From Bacteroidales bacterium (GTDB lineage Bacteria > Bacteroidota > Bacteroidia > Bacteroidales > UBA3824), in NCBI GenBank assembly GCA_017651345.1, contig JAGCDD010000072.1:1-37325 (forward strand): 37,325 nucleotides of DNA. Reading direction: 5' to 3'. Every line of letters starts with the position of its first letter. The stretch's first letter is position 1. Below, one piece after another: positions 30,401-37,325 of this stretch. A model generated the notes under the pieces. The model was not told where the DNA came from, ran no database searches, and was given only the letters and a program-made list of their open reading frames with translations. A program made the position numbers and the translations under genes.

Positions 30401-32807
30401 ACCACATGGAAGTTTTAATAACTCAAGCCAAGATAAAAACATTTTTTATCTTAGCGGCATCAACGAGGGTGAGTATACATTGGAAATAAATCACGATAAT
30501 TATTGTACCGAAAGTACTACCGTAAATATCAGTGTCAACGATTATGAGTGGACAACCAACCATCTCAACCTCTCCTGCAAAGAGGTTTCAAACGGCTACA
30601 TCTCTGCCACCATCAATAGAAAAGATGATTTCAACGGAGTATTCAAAATAAATAAATATTCTTGGACAGTAGCCGACACAACTTATAAAAGTGGCGAAAA
30701 TCCTGCAAATGAGAAAGACGGCACTTACTCATTTGAACTTACAGACCTTGCACCTGGACTTTACAAACTTTCGCTAACCCACGATGAAAAATGTACTGAG
30801 AGCACCACGGTAAATATTGACGTAAACGATTACTATCATTATGTAACCACCACCAACGCTCCGTGTGCTGATATACCCAGTGCTACTGCCACGGCTGTAA
30901 CAAATATTTTATCTGGCACACCAGAATCTTTTCATCCTCACTACATTTGGACTATTAAAAACGGCGAACCTGTACCTACCGGCTCGGACAATTTCATCAC
31001 AGAACGTTATTCGGGCGATTACAATGTGCGGTTAGAGTGGGAAGGCGGATGCTACACCGAAATCAATTTCGACATCAAACACGACACTCTCCGTCCATCG
31101 TTTTTTACCACCCACGCCGAGTGCGCCGACAAGCAGTCAATTGGCGGCAGAGTAGAAATTAATATGTCGCCTGAGCGCACCTATACATACTATTGGAACG
31201 ACGATAACGAAGGTGTAAAATATAATTTCGCCGAAAACTTAGCAGCAGGCTCTCACACTGTAAGAATCGTCGACCAACATAATTGTTCCATAAAAGAATC
31301 GTTTGACATACTCAACAGCGATTTTTCGGTAGATGTAAAATCAGAGAACGCCCTTTGCCGGCAGGATGCCACAGGAAAGGTGATTTTTGATATCAAAGGC
31401 GGCAGAGGCAAGTATGCTATCGACTGGCAAGGCAACAACGCCCTCTCGCAGAGCAATATCACTACAAACACCTTTACTCAAGATAATGTTCCCGTGGGTG
31501 TGTATACCATCAATGTTAAAGACGAAACCAACTGTGTATCAATGCATAAGATAACTATCGCCAGCGGCAACCTCAAGGTTTCGCACAAAGAAACAGAGGC
31601 AAGTTGCTCGTCAATAGGCAATGCAAGAGCCGAAATTGCAGTGTCGGGTGCAAAATTGCCCGTAACCTACAAATGGAGCGACAATGTGGAAACCCCCGAC
31701 CCTGTTCGTAACAACCTTGCCAATGGCAACTACGTGGTAACAGTGGTAGACCAAAACAACTGCAGCATGCCTGTTGACATAAAAATTTACAGCAAGAAAC
31801 TCAGCACCGCCACCGCTATCGACAGTGCCACCTGCGGTCTTGACCCCGACGGAGCAGCCGAAATAAGGTTGTTTTCGGCAACGTCGCCATTCACATTCAC
31901 TTGGCCCGACGGAAAAATCACTTCAGAGAGCAAACGCAACGGTCTCGACAAGGGCAACTACGATGTGCTGATAACAGATGCTAATGGTTGCGAGGTGCAT
32001 GCCAATGTGGCTATTCCCCATAAGGGATATTTGCAAAACGATGTTCCAAGCAGCATCAACCTGTGTTACAACGGCGAAATCACCGTTGATGCCAACGAGT
32101 TTGACGGCTATGAGTGGATATGCAACGGCTGGGTGGTAGACAACAACCGATTTTTAACAGTAAAATCGCCTGGAACTTATATCGTAAAAGCCAACGGCTA
32201 CGACGACTGCTATGCCGTGGATACAATTTCGGTTACGATGTCACCAACATCGTTCTCGCCATATTTCCGTATGTCGTCGGTATCGTATATCAACGACACC
32301 CTCGTGGTAATGGAGATGTCGCAAACCAATCCCGACAAATATTCTTGGAAATACGATACTCTCGCTTTCGACTGCGACAATTCCAAAGGCTCAGAACGTG
32401 AACTGCGACTTATTCCCAAACTTTCGGGCATATACAGTGTTACACTTTCTGCCGAAAACCAAGACTGCGTTTCTGACATTTCCAAGCCTGTGGAGATATT
32501 TGCCACGGTACGTCCCGACGATGAGTTTTCGCCGCTATACGTCGATAATTCTATAGTCAAGGCATTTAACTTATCGCCCAATCCCACCAAAGGACCTATC
32601 ACGGTAGAGGTAAACCTTTCGCAAATTTCCGATGTGCGGCTTACTATTTACGACCTCAATTTTGGCAAAATACGCAAACAGGTTACGCTCCGCAATTCCG
32701 ACAATTACAAACTCGACATCAACGATGTAATCTCTACCGGAGCTTATGTAGTAATATTGCAAACCGGCAACGAAACCAAACAAATAAAATACATTGTTAG
32801 CCGATAA
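27465..32807 (+). CDS. SprB-repeat adhesin-like T9SS cargo protein
   Basis: This 1780-aa protein has a signal peptide ending near V-F-A-Q (residue 21). Residues ~22-450 are AT-rich and of unrecognised function. From about residue 765 to 1520 there are nine repeats of ~85 residues. Each starts with x-x-C-x-x-x-x-x-G and ends with G-x-Y-x-V-x-I-x-D/H-x-x-x-C-x, the SprB-repeat pattern of Flavobacterium gliding adhesin SprB and related proteins; three looser repeats precede them. The last ~80 residues, with L-S-P-N-P-T-K-G at 1703-1710 and the ending I-K-Y-I-V-S-R, form a T9SS type A sorting domain. The protein should therefore cross the outer membrane by T9SS. G+C rises sharply toward the 3' end. 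It is 15 bases ahead of the DUF285 gene. Confidence 0.87.
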   Translation: MKKIYVLLLSIFVFANIVFAQDKNVDHQKIGVFALSLEIDQYSHTDYRDSQIDVYVSYRNKFSKTFISLGWQKYTLKRKSDYYGRYAIVPFQQGGVSSPEIIYFEVELDGNTIKTKEFPLTDLPSTKEGYYTEVEINDDLTLCVNAPYYYYINKFTDLNFCQNDNLPLDVECPGNQWPKVALEVAYKDPNKSIVDADYVFMDSISYSHPISYSHFADFIDNKLSKSIFSTENNGGKFLMRLKLGKFISDSVEVPPYYRQVVFSKDNISLDDNKISISNNINNYQITITNTITNNYYPREDDDKTQNKIVIEDLTYGLYSIRIEDTKDPGSKCYVEYYANIMEAKNNYLQPNKDNEKNVADFWSASHTTRNDAIILHSYRTHTESEKYQPTNLVDNDIRLVPEDLYDKNNAIVCRIEDKNGAKKCDVEASETQYYIKNCHSGDNQTITISYPEGSNYLPQTIHYTLNNYFKNISATPELIQPECADGIGTLKLSGIQGGLNNGYYYTLNRGNTIIEESTISGNSVSINVQNGDRVKIYDNKMNEKDFPYTEDRAWPDKNENGYVVKGLSAIQPSFSYPRANITCFGGSTEQVVEISNYSKNINYSWTVKVNKSDGNTTSGIANGSTIVINNLPAYEHSITWHITKDNKTCWNDNSTSFTITQHDPIEFEAKPVSLTCKDSDDGEINISNVKNTQGNNIAYYYPESGKKEDASPIYGNQNKPNPLGAGKYIVYIVDKIKVNEEENEKTCESAPQEVTIGTQTPQMNLTTTAASCDAAENGKAVFTKKEGIRFEPDVFEWKKDKQQIHGITFSNSSLGVGNYSITFRGNNGVCTMSSTFTIVSNTYSFSASTFNASCAAAPNGSAEILAPIITSKGNKQGEFNPTCYSWTLVNKSNTNITERTTSVNTISGLLPGIYKVEINHDENCTSSTEVVIGTNTYNFQGTQYHDLSCVDASNGYITAQINKSGNGDFNIKGYEWHVKPHGSFNNSSQDKNIFYLSGINEGEYTLEINHDNYCTESTTVNISVNDYEWTTNHLNLSCKEVSNGYISATINRKDDFNGVFKINKYSWTVADTTYKSGENPANEKDGTYSFELTDLAPGLYKLSLTHDEKCTESTTVNIDVNDYYHYVTTTNAPCADIPSATATAVTNILSGTPESFHPHYIWTIKNGEPVPTGSDNFITERYSGDYNVRLEWEGGCYTEINFDIKHDTLRPSFFTTHAECADKQSIGGRVEINMSPERTYTYYWNDDNEGVKYNFAENLAAGSHTVRIVDQHNCSIKESFDILNSDFSVDVKSENALCRQDATGKVIFDIKGGRGKYAIDWQGNNALSQSNITTNTFTQDNVPVGVYTINVKDETNCVSMHKITIASGNLKVSHKETEASCSSIGNARAEIAVSGAKLPVTYKWSDNVETPDPVRNNLANGNYVVTVVDQNNCSMPVDIKIYSKKLSTATAIDSATCGLDPDGAAEIRLFSATSPFTFTWPDGKITSESKRNGLDKGNYDVLITDANGCEVHANVAIPHKGYLQNDVPSSINLCYNGEITVDANEFDGYEWICNGWVVDNNRFLTVKSPGTYIVKANGYDDCYAVDTISVTMSPTSFSPYFRMSSVSYINDTLVVMEMSQTNPDKYSWKYDTLAFDCDNSKGSERELRLIPKLSGIYSVTLSAENQDCVSDISKPVEIFATVRPDDEFSPLYVDNSIVKAFNLSPNPTKGPITVEVNLSQISDVRLTIYDLNFGKIRKQVTLRNSDNYKLDINDVISTGAYVVILQTGNETKQIKYIVSR
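29757..32025 (+). repeat. Nine tandem SprB-like coding repeats
   Basis: The repeats are about 85 codons each and are recognisable at protein level only. Repeats three and four share C-T-E-S-T-T-V-N-I-x-V-N-D-Y although their codons differ, which points to an old internal duplication kept by selection. Each unit has a cysteine near its start and another near its end, suggesting paired disulfides along a stalk. Confidence 0.75.
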
Positions 32808-32822
32808 ATACATTACCCTGTT

Positions 32823-35126
32823 ATGCAAAATCAAAATTTACAAAAACGTCTCGGGGTTTTCTTGACTACAGTATTAGTGGTAAGTATGTTTGCTTTTGGC
32901 AGCCAACTGTCAGCACAAAACGCATACGCGACATTAGAAAACGGCACTCTAACTTTTTATTACAACGATAATCAACCTTCGGGCGCATTTGAAATCAACA
33001 TTGGCAGCGAAACTCCTGCATGGAACGCATCTTCGGCAGATATTACTAAGGTGGTTTTCAACAGTTCGTTTGCAAACTATAAGCCCAACACCTGTTACCG
33101 ATGGTTTTGCGGATGTGTTAACTTGCAATCGGTAGACGGTATCCAAAACCTTCAAACGCAAAACGCCGAATCAATGGCTTATATGTTTTACCAATGTGGT
33201 AATCTTAAGTCGCTCAACCTTAGTGGGTTCAACACTGCAAAAGTTAAAAGTATGATGGCTATGTTTGCCAACTGCGAAAAACTTAATACTCTCGACCTCA
33301 GTGCGTTCAACACTCAGAATGTGGACGATATGAACTCGATGTTTTTCCGCTGTAGAAATCTCAGCCAGGTGGTGCTCAGCAGTTTCGACACCAAGAATGT
33401 TGCAAATATGTACTCGATGTTTGCCTATTGCCGCGCCCTCAACGAAATAGATTTAAAATCATTCAACACTGGCAAGGTAACAGATATGCGCCGCATGTTT
33501 TACGATTGCCCACAGTTAGAAACCATTTATGCCGGAGATTTATGGTCAACAGTAAATGTATCGCAATCCGACGATATGTTTTATGGCTGCAACAATCTTT
33601 TTGGCGGGTATAATACTATTTTTAGCGATGCAATTACTGATAAAGAATACGCACAAATAGATTCCGAAACACAGGCAGGATATTTAACACAAAGCGGCAC
33701 CACCCAAGTGGCACATCGCTTAATTGTGGCTTCTCCGCCTATAAAAACAGAATACTGCCTTGGTGAGCCGTTAGATATTACGGGCTGCAAAATATCAGTA
33801 TTCTTTAACGACAATAGTTCCAAAACTTTCAACCTCCGCCAAGATTTAGTGGCAGAATACAATCCGTCGTCCGTTGGCGAACACAATGTGACAATCAGGG
33901 TTTATGGCGGTGAATGTAGTTTCAAAGTCAATTTCTACGACCAAGAATCTCCCTATTATCTATGGGACAGCAAAACGCTTACAGCCACATTATATTATGG
34001 GCATTATCGCAACGGCGCAACTTGTATGCACACTCTGCCTGATTCGATAAAAAATAAGGTAGAAAAAATTGATTTTGAAATATCGTTTGCCAAATACGCC
34101 CCCGAAAGCACCGTAGAATTGTTTAAAGGTTGCCAAAATCTTGTTGAATTTACCAACTTGCAATATTTCAACACCACAGCAGTCCGCGATATGTCGTATA
34201 TGTTTGATGGTTGCGAAAATCTTCGCTCACTCGACCTTAGCAATTTCAACAACAGCAAAGCCGCATACGCTCAAGGTATGTTTAAAGAGTGCGGAAAATT
34301 AAAAACTATCTACTATGGCGACTATTGGGATACCGAGAAAACCGCCGATGCCGTTATCTATAATCCTGATTGCGCACAATATTTCACCTACAAAAAAGCA
34401 CAGGCATTTGTGTTTCCTCCCGAACCCCTCCCTCTTATATTCAACAATCAGCCACAGAAGTTGATTGCAGAGATGGAGTCGAATCTTGGTACGGTATTGT
34501 ACAGCCTCGACGGTAAAAACTATTCCGAAGATATTCCCTCAGCCACACATGCCGGCGATTACACCATGTATTACAATGTAGAAGACAATGAAAAATATGT
34601 TGGCACACAACCGCAAACCATCAACGTAAACATAAGCAAGGGCAAAAGCGTGATTACAACTATTCCTACCGCCATCGGGTTTCTTGTATACATGGGACAG
34701 CCTCAGCCACTGATTACCGAAGGTACATCCAATTTTGGAACAATATTGTATCGTCTCGGCTCCGAATGTGATTATTCCACAACTCTGCCCGAGGCTACCG
34801 AACCTGGCACATACCTCATATACTACAAAATTGAAGACACCGACGATTATGATGGTGTTGCAGAGCAGTTTTTAGAGGCAAAAATAGATGCCAAAACGCC
34901 CGTTGATATCGCACCAGAGGCAATCAAGCCAAACGTTTGGTGCAGCAACGGCACTATATTTATAGAAAGTGCGTCCTTAGGTGTAAGATTTAGTGTAATC
35001 GACATCTCCGGTCGCATAATCACTTCATCTACAATAAATTCCTCACTACAAGAAATCTATATCAACAAAAAAGGAATTTTTGTTGTAACTATTGGTAAAT
35101 ACTGCTTTAAGGTGGTAAATAATTGA
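32823..35126 (+). CDS. BspA/DUF285-type leucine-rich-repeat T9SS surface protein
   Basis: This 767-aa protein has a signal peptide with a long N-region (cleavage near L-S-A-Q, residue 31). Five DUF285/BspA-type repeats of ~24 residues (residues 114-238) read M-x-x-M-F-x-x-C-x-x-L-x-x-L-x-L-S-x-F-N-T. An Ig-like (Big_3-type) domain follows at about 295-370, and a second, partly degenerate DUF285 block at 378-535. Two ~75-residue modules at about 540-695 share L-I-x-E-x-x-S-N-x-G-T-x-L-Y and G-x-Y-x-x-Y-Y resembling MBG/YDG domains. The tail from about 700 (D-I-S-G-R-I-I...K-K-G-I-F-V-V-T-I) matches a T9SS C-terminal domain. Family members bind host or matrix proteins; that role here is inferred. 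It ends 11 bases from the convergent TPR gene. Confidence 0.86.
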   Translation: MQNQNLQKRLGVFLTTVLVVSMFAFGSQLSAQNAYATLENGTLTFYYNDNQPSGAFEINIGSETPAWNASSADITKVVFNSSFANYKPNTCYRWFCGCVNLQSVDGIQNLQTQNAESMAYMFYQCGNLKSLNLSGFNTAKVKSMMAMFANCEKLNTLDLSAFNTQNVDDMNSMFFRCRNLSQVVLSSFDTKNVANMYSMFAYCRALNEIDLKSFNTGKVTDMRRMFYDCPQLETIYAGDLWSTVNVSQSDDMFYGCNNLFGGYNTIFSDAITDKEYAQIDSETQAGYLTQSGTTQVAHRLIVASPPIKTEYCLGEPLDITGCKISVFFNDNSSKTFNLRQDLVAEYNPSSVGEHNVTIRVYGGECSFKVNFYDQESPYYLWDSKTLTATLYYGHYRNGATCMHTLPDSIKNKVEKIDFEISFAKYAPESTVELFKGCQNLVEFTNLQYFNTTAVRDMSYMFDGCENLRSLDLSNFNNSKAAYAQGMFKECGKLKTIYYGDYWDTEKTADAVIYNPDCAQYFTYKKAQAFVFPPEPLPLIFNNQPQKLIAEMESNLGTVLYSLDGKNYSEDIPSATHAGDYTMYYNVEDNEKYVGTQPQTINVNISKGKSVITTIPTAIGFLVYMGQPQPLITEGTSNFGTILYRLGSECDYSTTLPEATEPGTYLIYYKIEDTDDYDGVAEQFLEAKIDAKTPVDIAPEAIKPNVWCSNGTIFIESASLGVRFSVIDISGRIITSSTINSSLQEIYINKKGIFVVTIGKYCFKVVNN
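33162..33536 (+). repeat. Five tandem DUF285/BspA leucine-rich coding repeats
   Basis: Five units of 24-25 codons encode residues 114-238 of the 767-aa protein. The pattern is M-F-x-x-C-x-x-L, then L-x-L-S-x-F-N/D-T, then x-x-V-x-x-M. They are diverged in DNA and would form a solenoid surface. Confidence 0.8.
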
Positions 35127-35137
35127 TAAGGAAACAC

Positions 35138-36961
35138 TCACTTTCCATCAATTTTTCTAAACTTTTCTCGTGCTTGAACGGCGTATATGCTGCCGGGGTA
35201 GTCGGTTAAAATCTTTAAATAATATGTTTTGGCGGTTTCGGGGTCGGCAAGATAGGAGGAGGATATTTCGGCAAGGCGGAAGGCGGCTTTATCGGCAAGA
35301 TTGTCGTAGGCATAGTCGTCGGCTACTTTTTGATAAAGCGAGGCGGCTTCGGCGAAATCTTTCTGACGCTCACGGATTTGTGCCTGACGGTAGAGCGACT
35401 CATCTACAAGGGGACTGCTCTTAAACTGCGTTACAATAGTGTCGTAACAGCTCAAGGCATCGCTCCAACGGTTTTGAAACATATACATATCTCCTCTGGC
35501 AAAAATCTGCAACTCACGGTCGGGATTTGCGGCAGTGTCGGCAGGCATAAATTCGTCAGCCACGGCAAGATTGTCGTTGATAATGATGGCGAGTTCCATA
35601 GCATCGTTTGCCACAAGTTTTGAGGTGGCGGCTTTCAATACGTCTAATTGCGACAAAGCCCATTTGAAACTGCCTGTGTAATAGGCAACTTTGGCTTTGC
35701 GGAGTTTTGCCTCATCGCCTTTTTCGTTTTGCTTGTTGTCGGTTTCCACTTTGGCGTATATCATCAGAGCCTCCCACTCATCACCCGAAAATAGGTAAAT
35801 ATCAGCCAGTTGTAAGTTCAAATCGGCTTTGATGGCATAATTGAGTGGCTGTTGCAACGCTTTGTTGATGATAGCCTTGGCAGTGTCGGCGTGGTTGAGG
35901 TAATAGGTTTCTAACCGAGCGTAATTAATTACGTGCTGCACTGTGGAGGCATTGATTCCCTGCTTGGCAAACACCGAGCGGTATTCGTTTTCGAGATATG
36001 CAAGTTGTTCAGAGTCTGTGATAGAACCGGCTACAACCTGCTGATACATAGTATTTAATACACCGAGTTTGGCGTAGAGATAATACGGAGATTTTTCACC
36101 AAGTTCGATCACATATTTGTATGCGTCGGATGCGGTGGCAAAGTCGCCTGCGACAACAGCCTGCTGACCAAGCGAAACAAGATGCCGTCCTTGTCCATTG
36201 GTTCTGCGGTCTAACGCTTTGGCTTGATTTACAGCCATCTTGAAGTTCTTTTTCTGCACATAAACCCAAATGAGCATTTCGCTAAGGGCTGTGGAAGGCG
36301 TTTTTTGAATCCGCTGCATTAGCGACGAGCGGAGTATGGAATAAAGTTCGTCGTTGGTGTCGTTGTTGAGATAGTATTGCAGCATATTCTCCACAGTGGC
36401 AAGGCGCGATGCATCGGCAGAAACCACATCAAGCGATGTTTCTGACATTTTTTTATAATTTCTCGACGAGGCATACACCGAAAACAATTCCATACTAAAA
36501 TCAATATGAGCCACTTCGGCACCTTGTAGCAATGTTTTTTCGGCATAATCGGGTTCATCGGCTTGCAAAAAACTGTTGCACAGCGCAATAATCGAATTTC
36601 GGTCGTGTGGAAGCGCAGAAATCACACCATCGAACTGCTCGGAGGCTTTATCCATCTTGCCTTGACTCTTATACACCGAGCCGAGGATAATCTTGTAAGC
36701 AAGGTCGTTTTTGTTGGCTGTCATCTGTTTTTTAACAGCCTTCTCCGCCTTGTCTAACTCTCCGAGCGATTCGAGGCACTTGATATAATAGTTAAAATAA
36801 TTCTTGGCATGTGTCTGATTAAAAAGGTTTTCAAACAGATAAACCGCTTTTTCGTACTCGCGGCTGTTGTAGTACGAATAGGCAAGCGACACGTCTTCTT
36901 GATTTTGAGCATTTACCCAAAAAGGAAGCGCTAACGCCAAGATTATCAACAGTTTTTTCAT
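35138..36961 (-). CDS. Exported tetratricopeptide-repeat protein
   Basis: This 607-aa protein has a signal peptide (cleavage near V-N-A-Q, residue 19). Helical TPR-like pairs cover most of its length. They are clearest at about residues 22-150 (A-Y-S-Y-Y-N-S-R-E-Y-E-K-A-V-Y-L-F-E) and at about 500-605, where the pattern resembles the BamD/YbgF-type repeats Y-x-x-I/V-x-x-x-Y/F-P/K-x-S. No enzyme motif was found. It is likely a periplasmic or outer-membrane-associated scaffold. The ATG is 2 bases after the stop of the upstream acyl-CoA synthetase gene, so the two are translationally coupled. It converges with the T9SS operon. Confidence 0.85.
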   Translation of the reverse strand: MKKLLIILALALPFWVNAQNQEDVSLAYSYYNSREYEKAVYLFENLFNQTHAKNYFNYYIKCLESLGELDKAEKAVKKQMTANKNDLAYKIILGSVYKSQGKMDKASEQFDGVISALPHDRNSIIALCNSFLQADEPDYAEKTLLQGAEVAHIDFSMELFSVYASSRNYKKMSETSLDVVSADASRLATVENMLQYYLNNDTNDELYSILRSSLMQRIQKTPSTALSEMLIWVYVQKKNFKMAVNQAKALDRRTNGQGRHLVSLGQQAVVAGDFATASDAYKYVIELGEKSPYYLYAKLGVLNTMYQQVVAGSITDSEQLAYLENEYRSVFAKQGINASTVQHVINYARLETYYLNHADTAKAIINKALQQPLNYAIKADLNLQLADIYLFSGDEWEALMIYAKVETDNKQNEKGDEAKLRKAKVAYYTGSFKWALSQLDVLKAATSKLVANDAMELAIIINDNLAVADEFMPADTAANPDRELQIFARGDMYMFQNRWSDALSCYDTIVTQFKSSPLVDESLYRQAQIRERQKDFAEAASLYQKVADDYAYDNLADKAAFRLAEISSSYLADPETAKTYYLKILTDYPGSIYAVQAREKFRKIDGK

Positions 36962-36963
36962 TT

Positions 36964-37325
36964 TTACTGATAGAGAAAACGTTTTATGCTGCGCTTGGGC
37001 GTTTTTTCAAATTCTTCGTTATAAATTTTTACTCCTTTAATTTGGCTGTAAGCGGGTAATTCCTTGTTGAGTTGCAGCACATATTTTTCGATAGTAGCGG
37101 GAATTTCTGCCTCAGCTACATTCTGACTGCGAAGCGAATCAAAATCGGGATATACCAACGCCACAAGTTTGCCCTCTTTCTCTACCACGATCGACTCGTT
37201 GACAAAGAAAAGGTTGTTGATTTTGTCCTCAATTTCTTCGGGATAAATATTCTGACCGCTGGGACCAAGTATCATATTCTTGATTCTGCCTTTGATAAAG
37301 ATATTGCCGTCTTTGTCCATAAGAC
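36964..37325 (-). CDS. C-terminal part of an AMP-binding acyl-CoA synthetase (partial)
   Basis: The 5' part of the gene lies outside the window; the frame is open to the last base, with a Leu codon before the first visible Met. The visible ~119 codons match the C-terminal domain of long-chain fatty-acid-CoA ligases: D-K-D-G-N-I-F-I-K-G-R-I-K-N-M-I, then G-Q-N-I-Y-P-E-E-I-E. The catalytic-lysine region near the end reads T-P-K-R-S-I-K-R-F-L-Y. The enzyme would activate fatty acids or another carboxylate with ATP and CoA; the exact substrate cannot be told from this part. Confidence 0.85.
   Translation of the reverse strand, partial: LMDKDGNIFIKGRIKNMILGPSGQNIYPEEIEDKINNLFFVNESIVVEKEGKLVALVYPDFDSLRSQNVAEAEIPATIEKYVLQLNKELPAYSQIKGVKIYNEEFEKTPKRSIKRFLYQ

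Noticed and set aside
29757-32025. Possible CRISPR array or DNA-level tandem repeat
   Set aside because: The periodicity is at protein level (~85 codons) with diverged DNA, inside one open reading frame; there are no identical short repeats with unique spacers.

Overview
The window comes from a member of the Bacteroidetes, most likely an anaerobic Bacteroidales-type bacterium. Three things support this. Several upstream regions carry the Bacteroidetes promoter pattern TTTG-N18/19-TAnnTTTG. Two surface proteins end in type IX secretion (T9SS) C-terminal domains. Thiazole synthesis uses the radical-SAM enzyme ThiH, and menaquinone is made through futalosine (MqnD). No rRNA, tRNA, IS element, CRISPR array or phage gene was recognised.

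Positions 1-6750 (+) hold mqnD and then a thiamine operon, thiS-thiE-thiG-thiC-thiH-tenI-like-thiD. The operon is headed by a promoter, a TPP riboswitch and a strong intrinsic terminator. It covers HMP-P synthesis (ThiC), thiazole synthesis (ThiS, ThiG, ThiH), HMP phosphorylation (ThiD) and coupling (ThiE). thiF, which normally activates ThiS, is absent. Positions 6757-11443 (-) are housekeeping: clpX-obgE under one promoter, then recA with an M23 metallopeptidase lipoprotein.

Positions 11721-35126 are the unusual part: a divergent pair of transcription units encoding very large exported proteins. The minus-strand unit runs fibronectin-III protein, 1508-aa protein with two zinc-metallopeptidase (HExxH) domains, 369-aa secreted protein of unknown function, 582-aa probable outer-membrane beta-barrel, and a giant exported protein of about 1480 codons interrupted by one in-frame TAA. 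The plus-strand unit runs a predicted surface lipoprotein, a 1780-aa SprB-repeat T9SS adhesin and a 767-aa BspA/DUF285 leucine-rich-repeat T9SS protein. The lipoprotein is a stand-alone copy of the C-terminal module of the giant protein, which ties the two units together. Two AT-rich patches, about 17.9-21.0 kb and 26.8-29.9 kb, start or stop inside reading frames. This suggests domain replacement: the second peptidase domain and the 369-aa gene sit in one patch, and the tail of the lipoprotein plus the head of the adhesin sit in the other. My reading, which is inference, is a mosaic surface or secreted-effector locus that I cannot match to a named system.

Positions 35138-37325 (-) hold a TPR-rich exported protein directly downstream of a truncated acyl-CoA synthetase (AMP-binding) gene that runs off the window.
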